A stretch of 64,000 nt of DNA. It comes from Lithodes maja (Eukaryota > Arthropoda > Malacostraca > Decapoda > Lithodidae). Each line of letters begins with the position of its first letter. Position 1 is the first letter of the stretch. Below, piece by piece: positions 1-10,717 of this stretch. The notes under the pieces are model-generated. The model saw nothing but the letters and a program-made list of their open reading frames with translations, was not told the DNA's origin and made no database searches. Made by a program: the position numbers and the translations under genes. The DNA lies in contig JBAKBP010003115.1 in the NCBI GenBank assembly GCA_037953745.1, positions 96,242 through 160,241 of the forward strand, written 5' to 3'.

Positions 1-224
1 ATAATCGATTCAATGTCACATCAGCCAATTATAAACGAATCGTCAATAACAGCAATAATAGGCTGAAGAGATTTTATAAGAACAGGAACCACGTGAGATT
101 TTTGAGTGTGGGGGCAAAACCCTTTCAAAACACAACCGATGGGATACACTTTGACGACGAGACTAAGAGTCACTTAATTCATAAATTCCGCAATACCATC
201 AGACATTTCCTCGATCATAACTAA
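1..224 (+). CDS. SGNH-hydrolase ORF, C-terminal part (cut by window start)
   Basis: Continuation of the ORF complete at 11050-11598 and 22442-22990; the first whole codon here is at base 3 and the TAA stop is 222-224. The visible tail carries the block V motif DGIH (Asp and His of the catalytic triad). It ends 17 bp before the gag-pol ATG at 242. No break is seen in the visible portion. See the copy 2 entry for the domain argument. Confidence 0.8.
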   Translation, partial: NRFNVTSANYKRIVNNSNNRLKRFYKNRNHVRFLSVGAKPFQNTTDGIHFDDETKSHLIHKFRNTIRHFLDHN

Positions 225-241
225 CAAGATTACCTACAACC

Positions 242-3200
242 ATGGAAGCAGCTAAACGATCACTCACAGCTTATAAGGGACACCTCACGAGAGCTATTCA
301 AAACTGTGAACAACTTCTCAAAGCAACTACTGTGGATTTGGTAGAAGTAGAGTGAACTATAGACCGTTTGGTGTCAAAGTGGAACAATTATGAAGAAGGC
401 TACACTAAATTAGAGGCTCTACTAATTGAGAGTGAAACTAAGGAAGATGTCATCGATAAAATGCAAGCAGAGTATTATAAACATGAAGCGGACTATCAAG
501 ATCACATAGTCAAGCTAAGAACAGCTGTTGCCGCTAAACCTGCGCAGAACTCCACAACTCCATCAGGCGGCACAGATAGTAACCAAGGTAGTGTAGCGGT
601 AGTGAAGCCTAAGCTTCCATGCATCAAAATCCCCGGTTTTTCTGGAGACATCACAGAGTACGAGGCTTTTATAGATCAATTTCAGGCGCAAATAGGCAGC
701 CGCTCAGATTTAGAGCCCGTTACAAAACTCCAGTATTTGAAATCTCATTTAAAGGGCAGAGCATTGGATCTTATTGAAGGTTATAGTTCCGTCACAGCCA
801 ACTACCAGAGTGCGCTTGACTCTCTGAAAGATACATACGGAGACGAAGAAAGGATAAAACACTGTCTGTTACATACGATAGTTAACTTGAATTCACCAAA
901 ACATGACAGAGGAGATCTTGAGACATTCAGAATAGCAATGTTAAACTTAACCAGAAGCCTTAGTAATAAACACGATTACACCTGCTGTGAATGGATAATC
1001 TCATCTTTATTCCAACATAAATTACCAAGCGCAACCATCAGGCAGTTATATCTAAAGTATGAGACAAACTACTTTACCATAGCTCAGATCAATGAAGGCT
1101 TAAGAGATCTTGTATCACACATGGAAACAGAATCTCAAGCAAAGGCAAGTAGGAGTGAAAAGCAGGATACTCAGTGGAAAAGATCAGATAGGTCTACAGA
1201 AAAGACCATTGGAACCTACTACAACACCGAATCAAGAACCAAGCCGAAGGCAAAACCAGAACCTTCATGCATATTTTGTGGTGGATCACACAGAAATGCA
1301 CAGTGCTCTAAATACGCCACTGGGACTGCAAGAAGCCAGCGGCTAAAAGAAATCGAACTCTGCACAAGATGTATGGGAACTCATTCCATCAAATCTTGTA
1401 ACACCAGGCTACAAATCTGCCGTAGGTGTCAGAAGGGTGTACATCACACCAATTTATGTAAATCATTTGATAAATCTAACCAACAGAATAGTCAGAGGAT
1501 GAACACTTCATCCACTGAGTATATAGCTCCACCTAAACAAAGTAATTCATCCACATCCAATGTAGCGCACATAAATGTTACTACGGGTTCAACAATATCT
1601 AGATTCTCCGGAGTGGCTCTGTCAACGGGATTAGCAAATCTAGAACATGGCGGAAACGAAAGGGAGGTTAGACTGTTCTTTGATAGCGGTTCACAGAAAT
1701 CTTTCATAACTAGAAGCCTTGTAAATCAGACAAAATTACCCTTAAAGACGTCTGTGAAGATGACTCTTAATGGATTCATGGGCCAACCTGTTACCCAAAA
1801 TTATGACTTAGTCAAACCAATAATAAAGGTGGGAAACCGGAGGAAAAGGATCACAGCAGTAGTAGTGGATGAGTTACCGCAAACCATTGTGACTGCTGGA
1901 ATATCAGGAGCTATGGAACATTTAACCAGGAAAGGGATGAAACTAGCAGATACCATACCCCACAATGATCAAGTAGGACCTGTGGGTATACTAATTGGCG
2001 CAGATCACTACTATGATTTTATATCACGTCACACAGTTGTACGTGAAGGCATAAACCTGCTCAAATCTCCAGCTGGATATATACTAACAGGAAATATTCC
2101 TACTAAGTACAACACATTGAGTGGATCTAATCACGGTACACAGAATATTATACCAGAGTCTGTCCTAGTGATGAGGATTACGGACCATATGGATCCCCTT
2201 ATTGGAGTGGAAACTCACCTTGAAGAAGAGTCTGAGGTTCACAAACTATGGGATTTAGACACGTTGGGAATCGATGCCACTGAGCCAATGCCAGATGATC
2301 GTATGTCCTATAAAGTATACCTGGACTCTTTGAAATATGAAGCAGGACAATACTGGGTTAAGTTACCATGGAAGTTGAATAAAGCTGATCTTCCGAACAA
2401 TTATTCAAGAGCAATTGGACAAATGCACTCCCTAGTTAAAGAACTGAAGAGAAAAGACAAGATTGAGATATACCAGAAGATTCTTGACGATCAACTAGAG
2501 GCAGGATTCATTGAAGAAGTACCCAAGCCTACACCTAATGATCAATCCCACTACTTGCCACACCATGCAGTTGTTAAAGAGTCGGCTACAACACCATTAA
2601 GAATAGTGTTCAATTGTAGTTCACGAGCAAACAAAGGTAGTCCCTCTCTGAATGACTGTTTAATGACAGGTCCCCCATTGACTAGCAAACTATATGATGT
2701 GCTTCTCAAATTTAGAACTAATCAACATGCATATACAGCGGATATTTCAAAGGCGTTCCTGAGAATTGGGCTACAAGAGGAAGATCGTGACTACACAAGA
2801 TTTTTATGGCCAATTGACATACAAGATGTGAATAGTCCACTAAGAACATTACGGTTCAAGTCGGTCCTATTTGGTGCCACAAGCTCACCATTCTTGCTTC
2901 AGGCCACGATAGATTTTCATCTGAAGTCTTCAGAAAGCCCCATCAAGGAAATGTTGGCCTCCAATTTCTATGTAGACAATTTCCAAGGGACAGTGATGAA
3001 TGAAGATAAATTGACATACATATATAAGGAAGCCAATAGAGAACTCCAGCATGCTAATATGCCGCTAAGACAATGGGTCACCAACAATACAAAGCTGAAC
3101 ACTGCAATTGAGAAAGACTTTCCCGGATATAAAATTCCAGACACGACATCAGTTCTTGGAATATTATGGAACGTTAAAGAAGATGTATTGAAGTTGAAGC

Positions 3201-5641
3201 CAGTGAAATATGTCGACAGTCAATCAAGCTCCATTACAAAAAGACAGCTACTAGCCAAAGTTAGTAAATTATTTGATCCCCTAGGTATAATGTCACCTAT
3301 CACTATAAAGGGAAAACTATTGGTTCAAGAAGCTTGGCGCCTTAAAGTGGAGTGGGATGACATTCTCCCTGAATTCTATGTTGATGAATGGAAAGAGTTG
3401 GAATCTGAATTTCAGCAGCTATCAAGTCTACAGGTACCCAGGTCCACAGCACATGAAACAACTCCATGCTCTCTACACATATTCTGTGACGCTTCCACAA
3501 GGGCATACGGTGCAGTTGCATATTTGGTGGATGATTCAAACTCCCTACTTCTAACCAGTAAGGCAAGAGTAGCCCCATTGAAGTCTAGGACCATACCTCA
3601 ACTAGAACTAACTGCACTGCTTGTCGGAACAAGACTGGGATCATACATTAATCATATCTTAGGAAACCTGAACATCATTAAAACTTACTTATGGTCAGAT
3701 AATGAAGCTTGTCTGCAATGGGTGAAAAATGACAACTCTAAAATACCATATGTGAAAAACCGTGTTGCAGAAATTAAAGAACTACAAAAGGGATTTGTGT
3801 TTATGCACGTAGACACCAAGAATAATCCTGCAGATCTGCTCAGTAGAGGCGTCAAAGTACAAAGGCTTGACTCTTTATGGTTTAATGGTCCAGAGTGGTT
3901 GACGGATCCTAAACTTTGGCCTATCCAAAAGCCTTATGTTGTATCAAACATTCTTGTGCCAGACGTTCTATCACTCATAAGTAGTAATCCAAGCCCTTTG
4001 GTAAATCCCAATAGATATTCAACTCTTGGTAAATTACTGAGAGTAACAAAAGGGGTGATGGACTTTGTCAATAACTTGTTTGCAAAGAGAAGATGGAATC
4101 GCAGATTGAAGATTCAGTGTCCCATGACCTATTGGATAAAACATCTACAAAGTGAAGTATATGAGGATGAACTGCAAACTCTATCAAGGAAGGAACCAGA
4201 ATCACAACCTGAGACATCTAAAAAGATACTCAGATCAAATAACTTCTTAATTCACCGCTTAGGGTTATTCCTTGATGAGGAAGGCCTCATTAGATGTAAA
4301 GGGAGAATTCATCATTCATCTTTGCAATATAGTACTAAACATCCCATCCTACTGCCAAAGAAGCATTGGTTTACTGAACTGGTGATAGAAGACTCACATG
4401 AGACTACCTTACATGGAGGGATTGCCGAAACCTTAATAAACATACGACAACAATTCTGGATACCAAAAGCTCGTCAAGCCATCAAGAAATGCCGCCAGAA
4501 ATGTGTAGTTTGTAAAAGATATGATGCCAGAAAGATCAAGTATCCCACATCACCACCTCTTCCCGAAGAACGTGTGCAGCAAACAGCTCCCTTTCAAGTT
4601 GTGGGAGTAGATTATACTGGAGCAATCCAGTTGCAGGGACCCAATGGAGAGGAACAGTCTACGACAAAAGTTTATGTCTGTCTGTTTACTTGTGCTAACA
4701 CCAGGGCTGTACATTTAGAACTTGTAACAGACATGTCTGCCAGCACCTTTTTAAGAGCATTTCGGAGATTTTCAGGCAGACGGTCATGCCCTCGTCTCAT
4801 AATTTCGGACAATGGATCAAATTTCAGAGCAACGGAACCACTCCTTAAAAGTTTTTTTCAAATGACTGAGGTACAAAATTTCTTTGAGGGTCGGCGTTGT
4901 GAATGGAAGTTCATTCCCCCTAAAGCTCCATGGCAGGGTGGATTTTACGAAAGAATGGTGGGTGTCGTCAAAAGATGCTTGTGCAAGGTGTTGCATAATA
5001 AGAGGGTTAGTGTAGATGAATTGAGGACGGTTCTAGTGGAAATCGAGGCTAGAGTAAATAACCGACCACTAACCTATGTACACAAAGATATTGATGAGCT
5101 TCAAGCCCTGACACCCAACCATCTGTTACAAGGATCCCCCATTCAAGTCCTACCACCTGTGATTAATAAAGACGCTATAAAGGACCCCGATTTCTTACTG
5201 AACTTGGCTACTCCTACTACAGAGAAGTTGACCACAAGCTTCAATCATCTCAACAAATTGCTCAAACAATGGCAGAGAGTATGGCAACAAGATTACTTGA
5301 CATCATTGAGAGAGTACCATTATGGAAAGAAACCTAGTGCTGAAACTCGTTTGATGGTTGGAGACGTGGTTTTAATAGATTGTGAAACTCCAAGATCAAC
5401 CTGGCCTCTTGGGAAAATAGTTTCTCTGCATCCAGATACATATGGTACCGTGAGAGTGGTTAAAGTGCTGTCAAAGGGTAAGGTATCTCTAAGGACAGTA
5501 GACAAATTAATACCCTTAGAAATATCTAGTGAAAGTACTCTCGATACCACGCAAACAGTGCCAATACAGAAAGGTCAGAGACCTAAACGACAAACAGCAA
5601 TCAAAGCCCTGTCAAAGATACATGAACAACTGATGACTTAG
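242..5641 (+). pseudogene. gag-pol: BEL/Pao gag-pol polyprotein, copy 1 (in-frame TGA at codon 38)
   Basis: Single 1800-codon frame from ATG 242 to TAG 5639-5641, interrupted only by TGA at 353-355 (codon 38), where copy 3 has an Arg codon. After the stop the frame is open to the end; the first downstream in-frame ATG is 461 (codon 74), before the gag domain. Domains, numbered from ATG 242: DUF1759 gag ~124-295; three zinc knuckles 343-406 (CX2CX3HX4C twice, then CX2CX4HX4C); aspartic protease DSGS at 481; RT motif A ADISK with Asp834, motif B GATSSPF, motif C YVDN 910-913; A17 region ~950-1070; RNase H from Asp1083 (CDAS, QLELTA, WSDNEA); integrase H1386/H1391/C1421/C1424 and D1457, D1523, E1570; DUF5641 ~1704-1765. 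All integrase catalytic residues are in frame here, unlike copies 2 and 3. Whether the TGA is read through or bypassed by restart cannot be told. Confidence 0.92.
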
Positions 5642-5798
5642 ATTATATAGTAAAGTTAAGAAGTGGAGGATTAGGTTGTACATAAAAAAAAAAAAAAAAA
5701 AAAAAATGCTACCACTTCATATTGGGTTATTGGTGATGGTAATAAGTTTAGGTTTAGTTAATGTATGAGGGTTAAGTGCTTTCTGGCGCCCCCCAGGA
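5642..5798 (+). other. gag-pol to 3' LTR spacer of copy 1, with A23 tract
   Basis: This 157-bp stretch has no ORF of note, so there is no env-like gene after pol. It holds an A-run of 23 (5684-5706), and GGCGCC followed by further C's just before the LTR. The bases directly before the LTR (ending CCCCCCAGGA) are not purine-rich, so a standard polypurine tract is not visible at the boundary. Confidence 0.75.
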
Positions 5799-6793
5799 TG
5801 TGGGAAATATTATCCCACAGCGGATAATGTTAGTTAACCTATAAATGTTCGCGTAATATAAATAATGTGGGGTAATTAACATCTTTCCTTTAATATTCTC
5901 AAGCATGAAAATTCCTACATATATTTAAATAACACTCTGTATCCAAAAAATATAGTTTACATATATCCATAAATATTAGTTTGAGCCATCTAAGAAGATA
6001 CTCAAACTTAACATACAATATATAAATACTGTTCAACTATTCGAGCCATCTAAAAAGATACTCGAATGAATTAATGATCACGCTATAAATAAAAGGAATC
6101 CGAGTTTACGAAGTTCACGAAGCAACTGTACGTATTATTGCGAGTCCGAACGAGATAGCTAAAAATAGATTATAAGCTCTCGAAGCAGTGAACTGAAAAT
6201 TACCGGGCATAATTTACCGAGCATAACGCCAGTTACTATCACGACACCGTGGATACCACACCTCTCAAGTTAATGTTCGTCCAGCCTACAGTATTATATC
6301 TATAGTGATTGCCTGGGTAAAAGTGTTAACATATAACTTCATAATAGTGACACGTGTCAACGGAATCTACCCAGACAACACATCGCAGTGACAACGATAA
6401 TTATAACGCTCGTGCGCTTTCCGAGGATAAAGTATCCGTTTATTTACCGGCTGGCCAGTTAGGTATTTTAGGGTATCTTTTAGGAGGGCGTTACGAGGCA
6501 TACCCTCCAAAAACCAAAAGTAAGTTTTGTATATTGCGCTAACTTTTCTTTTGTGACAATAATTGATCGACCTTGCTATCTAAATATAATTACGATTGAA
6601 ACTATCAACAGGCATAAGGTAGACCGGAAATTAATTAATATTTATTATCTTTCTTACAGAATTACTTGTTTGCCGGATCCAACCGAGCCGTAAGTTAATT
6701 ATAGAACTTGTTATTGTAAAGCCCGAATAATAGTTGTGTGTGAAGGTTGCTGATCATCGAGGGGCGATTAGGGCGGTCGCTACAGTTAACATT
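5799..6793 (+). repeat. 3' LTR of copy 1 (995 bp)
   Basis: Matches the other four LTRs in the window base for base in length. It begins TGTGGGA and ends TTAACATT; the boundary was set by comparing LTR-to-internal and LTR-to-array junctions. Internal landmarks: hairpins 5979-6007 and 6039-6067, TATAAATA 6084-6091, AATAAA 6088-6093, E-box palindrome 6348-6359, donor-like GTAAGT at 6520 and 6690, acceptor-like TTTCTTACAG ending 6659. Visible differences from the other LTRs: CCTACAGTATT near 6289 where the rest have CCTACGGTATT. At 6114 it has T, as in copy 3, not G as in copy 2. Confidence 0.93.
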
Positions 6794-9700
6794 GACGAAG
6801 ACTTCGACGACGACGACGAAGACTTCGACGACGACGACGAAGACTTCGACGACGACGACAAAGACTTCGACGACGAAGACTGCTTTGACGACGACGAAGA
6901 CTGCTTTGACGACGACGAAGACTTCGACGACGATGACGAAAACTTCGACGACGACGACGAAGACTTCGACGACGACGACGAAGACTTCGATGACGACGAC
7001 GACGACGAAGACTTTGACGACGACGACGAAGACTTCCACGACGAAGACTTCCATGACGAAGACTTCCTCGACGAAAACTTCATCGACGATGACGAAGACT
7101 TCGACGACAAAGACTTCGACGACGACGACGACGACGAAAACTTCGACGACGACGACGAAGACTTCGACGACGACGACGAAGACTTCGACGACGACGACGA
7201 AGACTTCGACGACGATGACGAAGACTTCTTTGATGACGACGAAGACCTCAACGACGACTACGAAGACTTCGACAACGACAACGAAGAAGACGACGAAGAC
7301 TTCGACGACGACGACGAAGACTTCGACGACGACGACAAAGACTTCGACGACGAAGACTTCTTTGACAACGACGAAGATTTCGACGACGACGACGAAGACT
7401 TCGACAACGACGACGAAGACTTCAACGACGACGACGACGAAAACTTCGACTTCGACGACGACGACGAAGACTTCGACTTCGACGACGACGACGAAGACTT
7501 CGACGACGACGACGAAGACTTCGACGACGACGACGAAGACCTCGACTTCGACGATGAAGACTTCGACGACGATGACGAAGACTTCGACGACGATGACGAA
7601 GACTTCGACAATGACGACGAAGACGACGACGAAGACTTCGACGACGACGACGAAGACTTCAACGACGAAGACTTCAACGACGACGACGAAGACTTCCACG
7701 ACGACGACGGCGAAGACTTCCACGACGACGGCGAAGACTTCGACGACGACGAGGAAGACTTCGACGACGACGACGAAGACTTCGACAACGACGACAAAGA
7801 CTTCGACGACGAAGACTGCTTTGACGACGACGAAGACTTCGACGACGACGACGAAGACTTCGACGACGACGACGAAGAATTCGACGACGACGACGAAGAC
7901 TGCTTTGACGACGACGAAGACTTAGATTTCGACGACGACGACGAAGACTTCGACTTCGACGACGACGACGAAGACTTCGACGACGACGACGAAGACCTCG
8001 ACTTCGACGATGAAGACTTCGACGACGATGACGAAGACTTCGACGACGACGACGAAGACTTCGATGACGACAACGACGAAGACTTCGACGATGACGACGA
8101 AGACTTCGACGACAACGACGACGAAGACTTCAACGACGACGACTAAGATTTCCACGACGACGACAAAGACTTCGACGACGACGGCGAAGACTTCGACGAC
8201 GACGACAAAGACTTCGACGACGACGACGAAGACTTCGACGACGACGAAGACGAAGACTTCGACGACGACGACAAAGACTTCGACGACGAAGACTGCTTTG
8301 ACGACGACGAAGACTTCGACGACGAAGACTTCGACGACGACGACGACGAAGACTTCGACGACGATGACGAAGACTTCGACGACGACGACGACGACGAAGA
8401 CGACGACGAAGATTTCGATGACGACGACGACGACGAAGACTTCGACGATGACGACGAAGACTTCAACGACGACGACGACGACGAAGACTTCCACGATGAA
8501 TACTTCCTTGACGAAGACTTCCTCGACGAAAACTTCAACGACGACGACGAAGACTTCGACGACGACGACGAAGACTTCGACGACGAAGACTTCGACGACG
8601 ACGACGAAGACTTCGACGACGAGGACGAAGACTTCGACGACGACGACGAAGACTTCGACGACGACGACGAAGACTTCGACGACGACGACGACGACGACGA
8701 AGACTTCGACGACGACGACGAAGACTTCGACGACGACGACGAAGACTTCGACGACGACGACGAAGACTTCGACGACGACGACGAGGACTTCGACGACGAC
8801 GACGAAGACTTCGACGACGACGACTAAGACTTCTTTGATGACGACGAAGACTTCGACGACGACGACGAAGACTTCGACGACGACGACGAAGACTTCGACG
8901 ACGACGACGAAGACTTCGACGACGACGACGAAGACTTCGACGACGACGACGAAGACTTCGACGACGACGACGAAGACTTCGACGACTAAGACTTCGACGA
9001 CGACGACGAAGACTTCGACGACGACGACGACGAAGACTTCGACGACGACGACGAACACTTCGACGACGACGACGAAGACTTCGACGACGATGACGAAGAC
9101 TTCTTTGATGACGACGAAGACCTCAACGACGACTACGAAGACTTCGACAACGACGACGAAGAAGACGACGAAGACTTCGACGACGACGACGAAGACTTCG
9201 ACGACGACGACAAAGACTTCGACGACGAAGACTTCTTTGACGACGACGAAGATTTCGACGACGACGACGAAGACTTCGACAACGACGACGAAGACTTCAA
9301 CGACGACGACGACGACGACGAAGACTTCGACTTCGACGACGACGACGAAGACTTCGACTTCGACGACGACGACGAAAACTTCGTCTTCGACGACGAAGAC
9401 TTCGACGACGAAGACTTCGATGACGACGACGAAGACCTCGACTTCGACGATGAAGACTTCGACGACGATGACGAAGACTTCGACAATGACGACGAAGACT
9501 TCGATGACGACGACGACGACGAAGACTTCGACGACGACGACGAAGACTTCGACGACGACGACGACGACGAAGACTTCAACGACGACGACGAAGACTTCCA
9601 CGACGACGACAAAGACTTCGACGACGACGGCGAAGACTTCGACGACGACGACGAAGACTTCGACGACGACGACAAAGACTTCGACGACGACGACGAAGAC

Positions 9701-9996
9701 TTCGACGACGACGACGATGACTTCGACTTCGACGACGACGACGAAGACTTCGACTTCGACGACGAAGACTTCGACGACGACGACGAAGACCTCGACTTCG
9801 ACGATGAAGACTTCGACGACGATGACGAAGACTTCGACAACGACGACGAAGACGACGAAGACTTCGACGATGACGACGAAGACTTCGACGATGACGAAGA
9901 CATCAACAACGACGACGAAGACTTCCACGACGACGACGAAGACTTCGACGACGACGGCGAAGACTTCGACGACGACGACGAAGACTTCGACGACGA
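6794..9996 (+). repeat. Asp-codon minisatellite, block A (3203 bp)
   Basis: Tandem array of a 21-bp unit, GAAGACTTC(GAC)4, with shorter and longer forms differing by whole GAC or TTCGAC triplets. One + frame reads Glu-Asp-Phe-Asp4 repeats, another Thr/Lys/Ser; the minus strand gives Ser/Lys and Val/Glu/Phe frames. The acidic frame has TAA stops at about 8144, 8824 and 8986 and shows no in-frame ATG. Variant units (TGCTTT, AAAGAC, TTCTTTGAT, GAGGAC, GGCGAA) give it an internal fingerprint that block B repeats in the same order. It lies between copy 1's 3' LTR and copy 2's 5' LTR. I regard it as non-coding satellite, though a decayed repeat-protein exon is not excluded. Confidence 0.93.
9992..9996 (+). 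other. Target-site duplication GACGA, left of copy 2
   Basis: GACGA directly precedes the TG of the 5' LTR and recurs at 18165-18169 directly after the 3' LTR. Five bases is a usual length for BEL/Pao. Because the host DNA is a GAC repeat, identity of the two sides alone is weak evidence; restoration of an in-register unit on excision is the better argument. Confidence 0.7.
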
Positions 9997-10017
9997 TGTG
10001 GGAAATATTATCCCACA
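9997..10017 (+). promoter_or_regulatory. Near-palindromic LTR terminus
   Basis: The first 21 bases of every LTR form TGTGGGA, seven A/T bases, then TCCCACA, a 7-bp perfect inverted repeat around an AT-rich centre. It recurs at 5799, 17170, 21389 and 28564. It could be an integrase-recognition or host-factor site at the LTR end; no such role is shown here. Confidence 0.6.
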
Positions 10018-10176
10018 GCGGATAATGTTAGTTAACCTATAAATGTTCGCGTAATATAAATAATGTGGGGTAATTAACATCTTTCCTTTAATATTCTCAA
10101 GCATGAAAATTCCTACATATATTTAAATAACACTCTGTATCCAAAAAATATAGTTTACATATATCCATAAATATTA

Positions 10177-10205
10177 GTTTGAGCCATCTAAGAAGATACT
10201 CAAAC
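10177..10205 (+). promoter_or_regulatory. LTR hairpin 1 (GTTTGAG/CTCAAAC)
   Basis: Seven-bp perfect inverted repeat GTTTGAG…CTCAAAC (eight with flanking A/T) enclosing a 15-base loop that itself pairs ATCT with AGAT around AAGA. It is in the U3-like part, about 80-100 bp upstream of the TATA box. Equivalent positions: 5979-6007, 17350-17378, 21569-21597, 28744-28772. Confidence 0.7.
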
Positions 10206-10236
10206 TTAACATACAATATATAAATACTGTTCAACT

Positions 10237-10265
10237 ATTCGAGCCATCTAAAAAGATACTCGAAT
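10237..10265 (+). promoter_or_regulatory. LTR hairpin 2 (ATTCGAG/CTCGAAT)
   Basis: Second copy of the same architecture exactly 60 bp downstream: ATTCGAG…CTCGAAT with the same 15-base loop length and inner ATCT/AGAT pairing (loop AAAA instead of AAGA). The outer stem differs from hairpin 1 at the same places on both arms, keeping full pairing. Equivalent positions: 6039-6067, 17410-17438, 21629-21657, 28804-28832. Confidence 0.7.
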
Positions 10266-10281
10266 GAATTAATGATCACGC

Positions 10282-10291
10282 TATAAATAAA
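10282..10291 (+). promoter_or_regulatory. TATA box TATAAATA overlapping AATAAA signal
   Basis: TATAAATA (10282-10289) is a consensus TATA box; AATAAA (10286-10291) overlaps it. Transcription start would be expected near 10312-10316 and poly(A) cleavage 10-30 bases after AATAAA, so the repeated R region may be only a few bases. Start and cleavage positions are inferred from spacing. Equivalent TATA positions: 6084, 17455, 21674, 28849. Confidence 0.65.
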
Positions 10292-10545
10292 AGGAATCCG
10301 AGTTTACGAAGGTCACGAAGCAACTGTACGTATTATTGCGAGTCCGAACGAGATAGCTAAAAATAGATTATAAGCTCTCGAAGCAGTGAACTGAAAATTA
10401 CCGGGCATAATTTACCGAGCATAACGCCAGTTACTATCACGACACCGTGGATACCACACCTCTCAAGTTAATGTTCGTCCAGCCTACGGTATTATATCTA
10501 TAGTGATTGCCTGGGTAAAAGTGTTAACATATAACTTCATAATAG

Positions 10546-10557
10546 TGACACGTGTCA
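10546..10557 (+). promoter_or_regulatory. Perfect 12-bp E-box palindrome TGACACGTGTCA
   Basis: TGACACGTGTCA is its own reverse complement with core CACGTG, the site class bound by bHLH and bHLH-ZIP factors. It lies about 235 bp downstream of the inferred start, in the U5-like part. Equivalent positions: 6348, 17719, 21938, 29113. Function is inferred from motif only. Confidence 0.5.
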
Positions 10558-10717
10558 ACGGAATCTACCCAGACAACACATCGCAGTGACAACGATAATT
10601 ATAACGCTCGTGCGCTTTCCGAGGATAAAGTATCCGTTTATTTACCGGCTGGCCAGTTAGGTATTTTAGGGTATCTTTTAGGAGGGCGTTACGAGGCATA
10701 CCCTCCAAAAACCAAAA

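Larger units (their letters stand above)
1..6793 (+). mobile_element. BEL/Pao LTR retrotransposon, copy 1 (5' part outside window)
   Basis: Same element as the complete copies 2 and 3. Window base 1 corresponds to base 11375 of copy 2, inside the SGNH ORF, so the 5' LTR, PBS and first 108 codons of that ORF are missing. Present are the SGNH tail, the whole gag-pol region, a 157-bp 3' untranslated stretch with a 23-A tract, and a 995-bp 3' LTR ending at 6793. GACGA (6794-6798) follows, the presumed target-site duplication. This copy keeps an uninterrupted frame through integrase but has a TGA at gag codon 38. BEL/Pao assignment rests on DUF1759 gag, DSG protease, A17 region, DDE integrase and DUF5641 in one ORF. 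Confidence 0.95.

Noticed and set aside
1492..5550. Short antisense and alternate-frame ORFs (60-107 codons) inside gag-pol, repeated in each copy
   Set aside because: They overlap a well-supported coding frame, have no recognisable motifs, and recur only because the element recurs.
5684..5706. A-tract as a poly(A) tail of a retrocopy
   Set aside because: It is internal to the element, present at the same place in all copies and followed by shared sequence and the LTR.
5642..5798. Possible env-like ORF after pol
   Set aside because: Only 157 bp separate the pol stop from the LTR, with no ORF; the SGNH ORF has no signal peptide or membrane segment and is upstream of gag.
6794..9996. CRISPR array
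   Set aside because: Units are contiguous with no unique spacers, the context is eukaryotic, and there are no cas genes.
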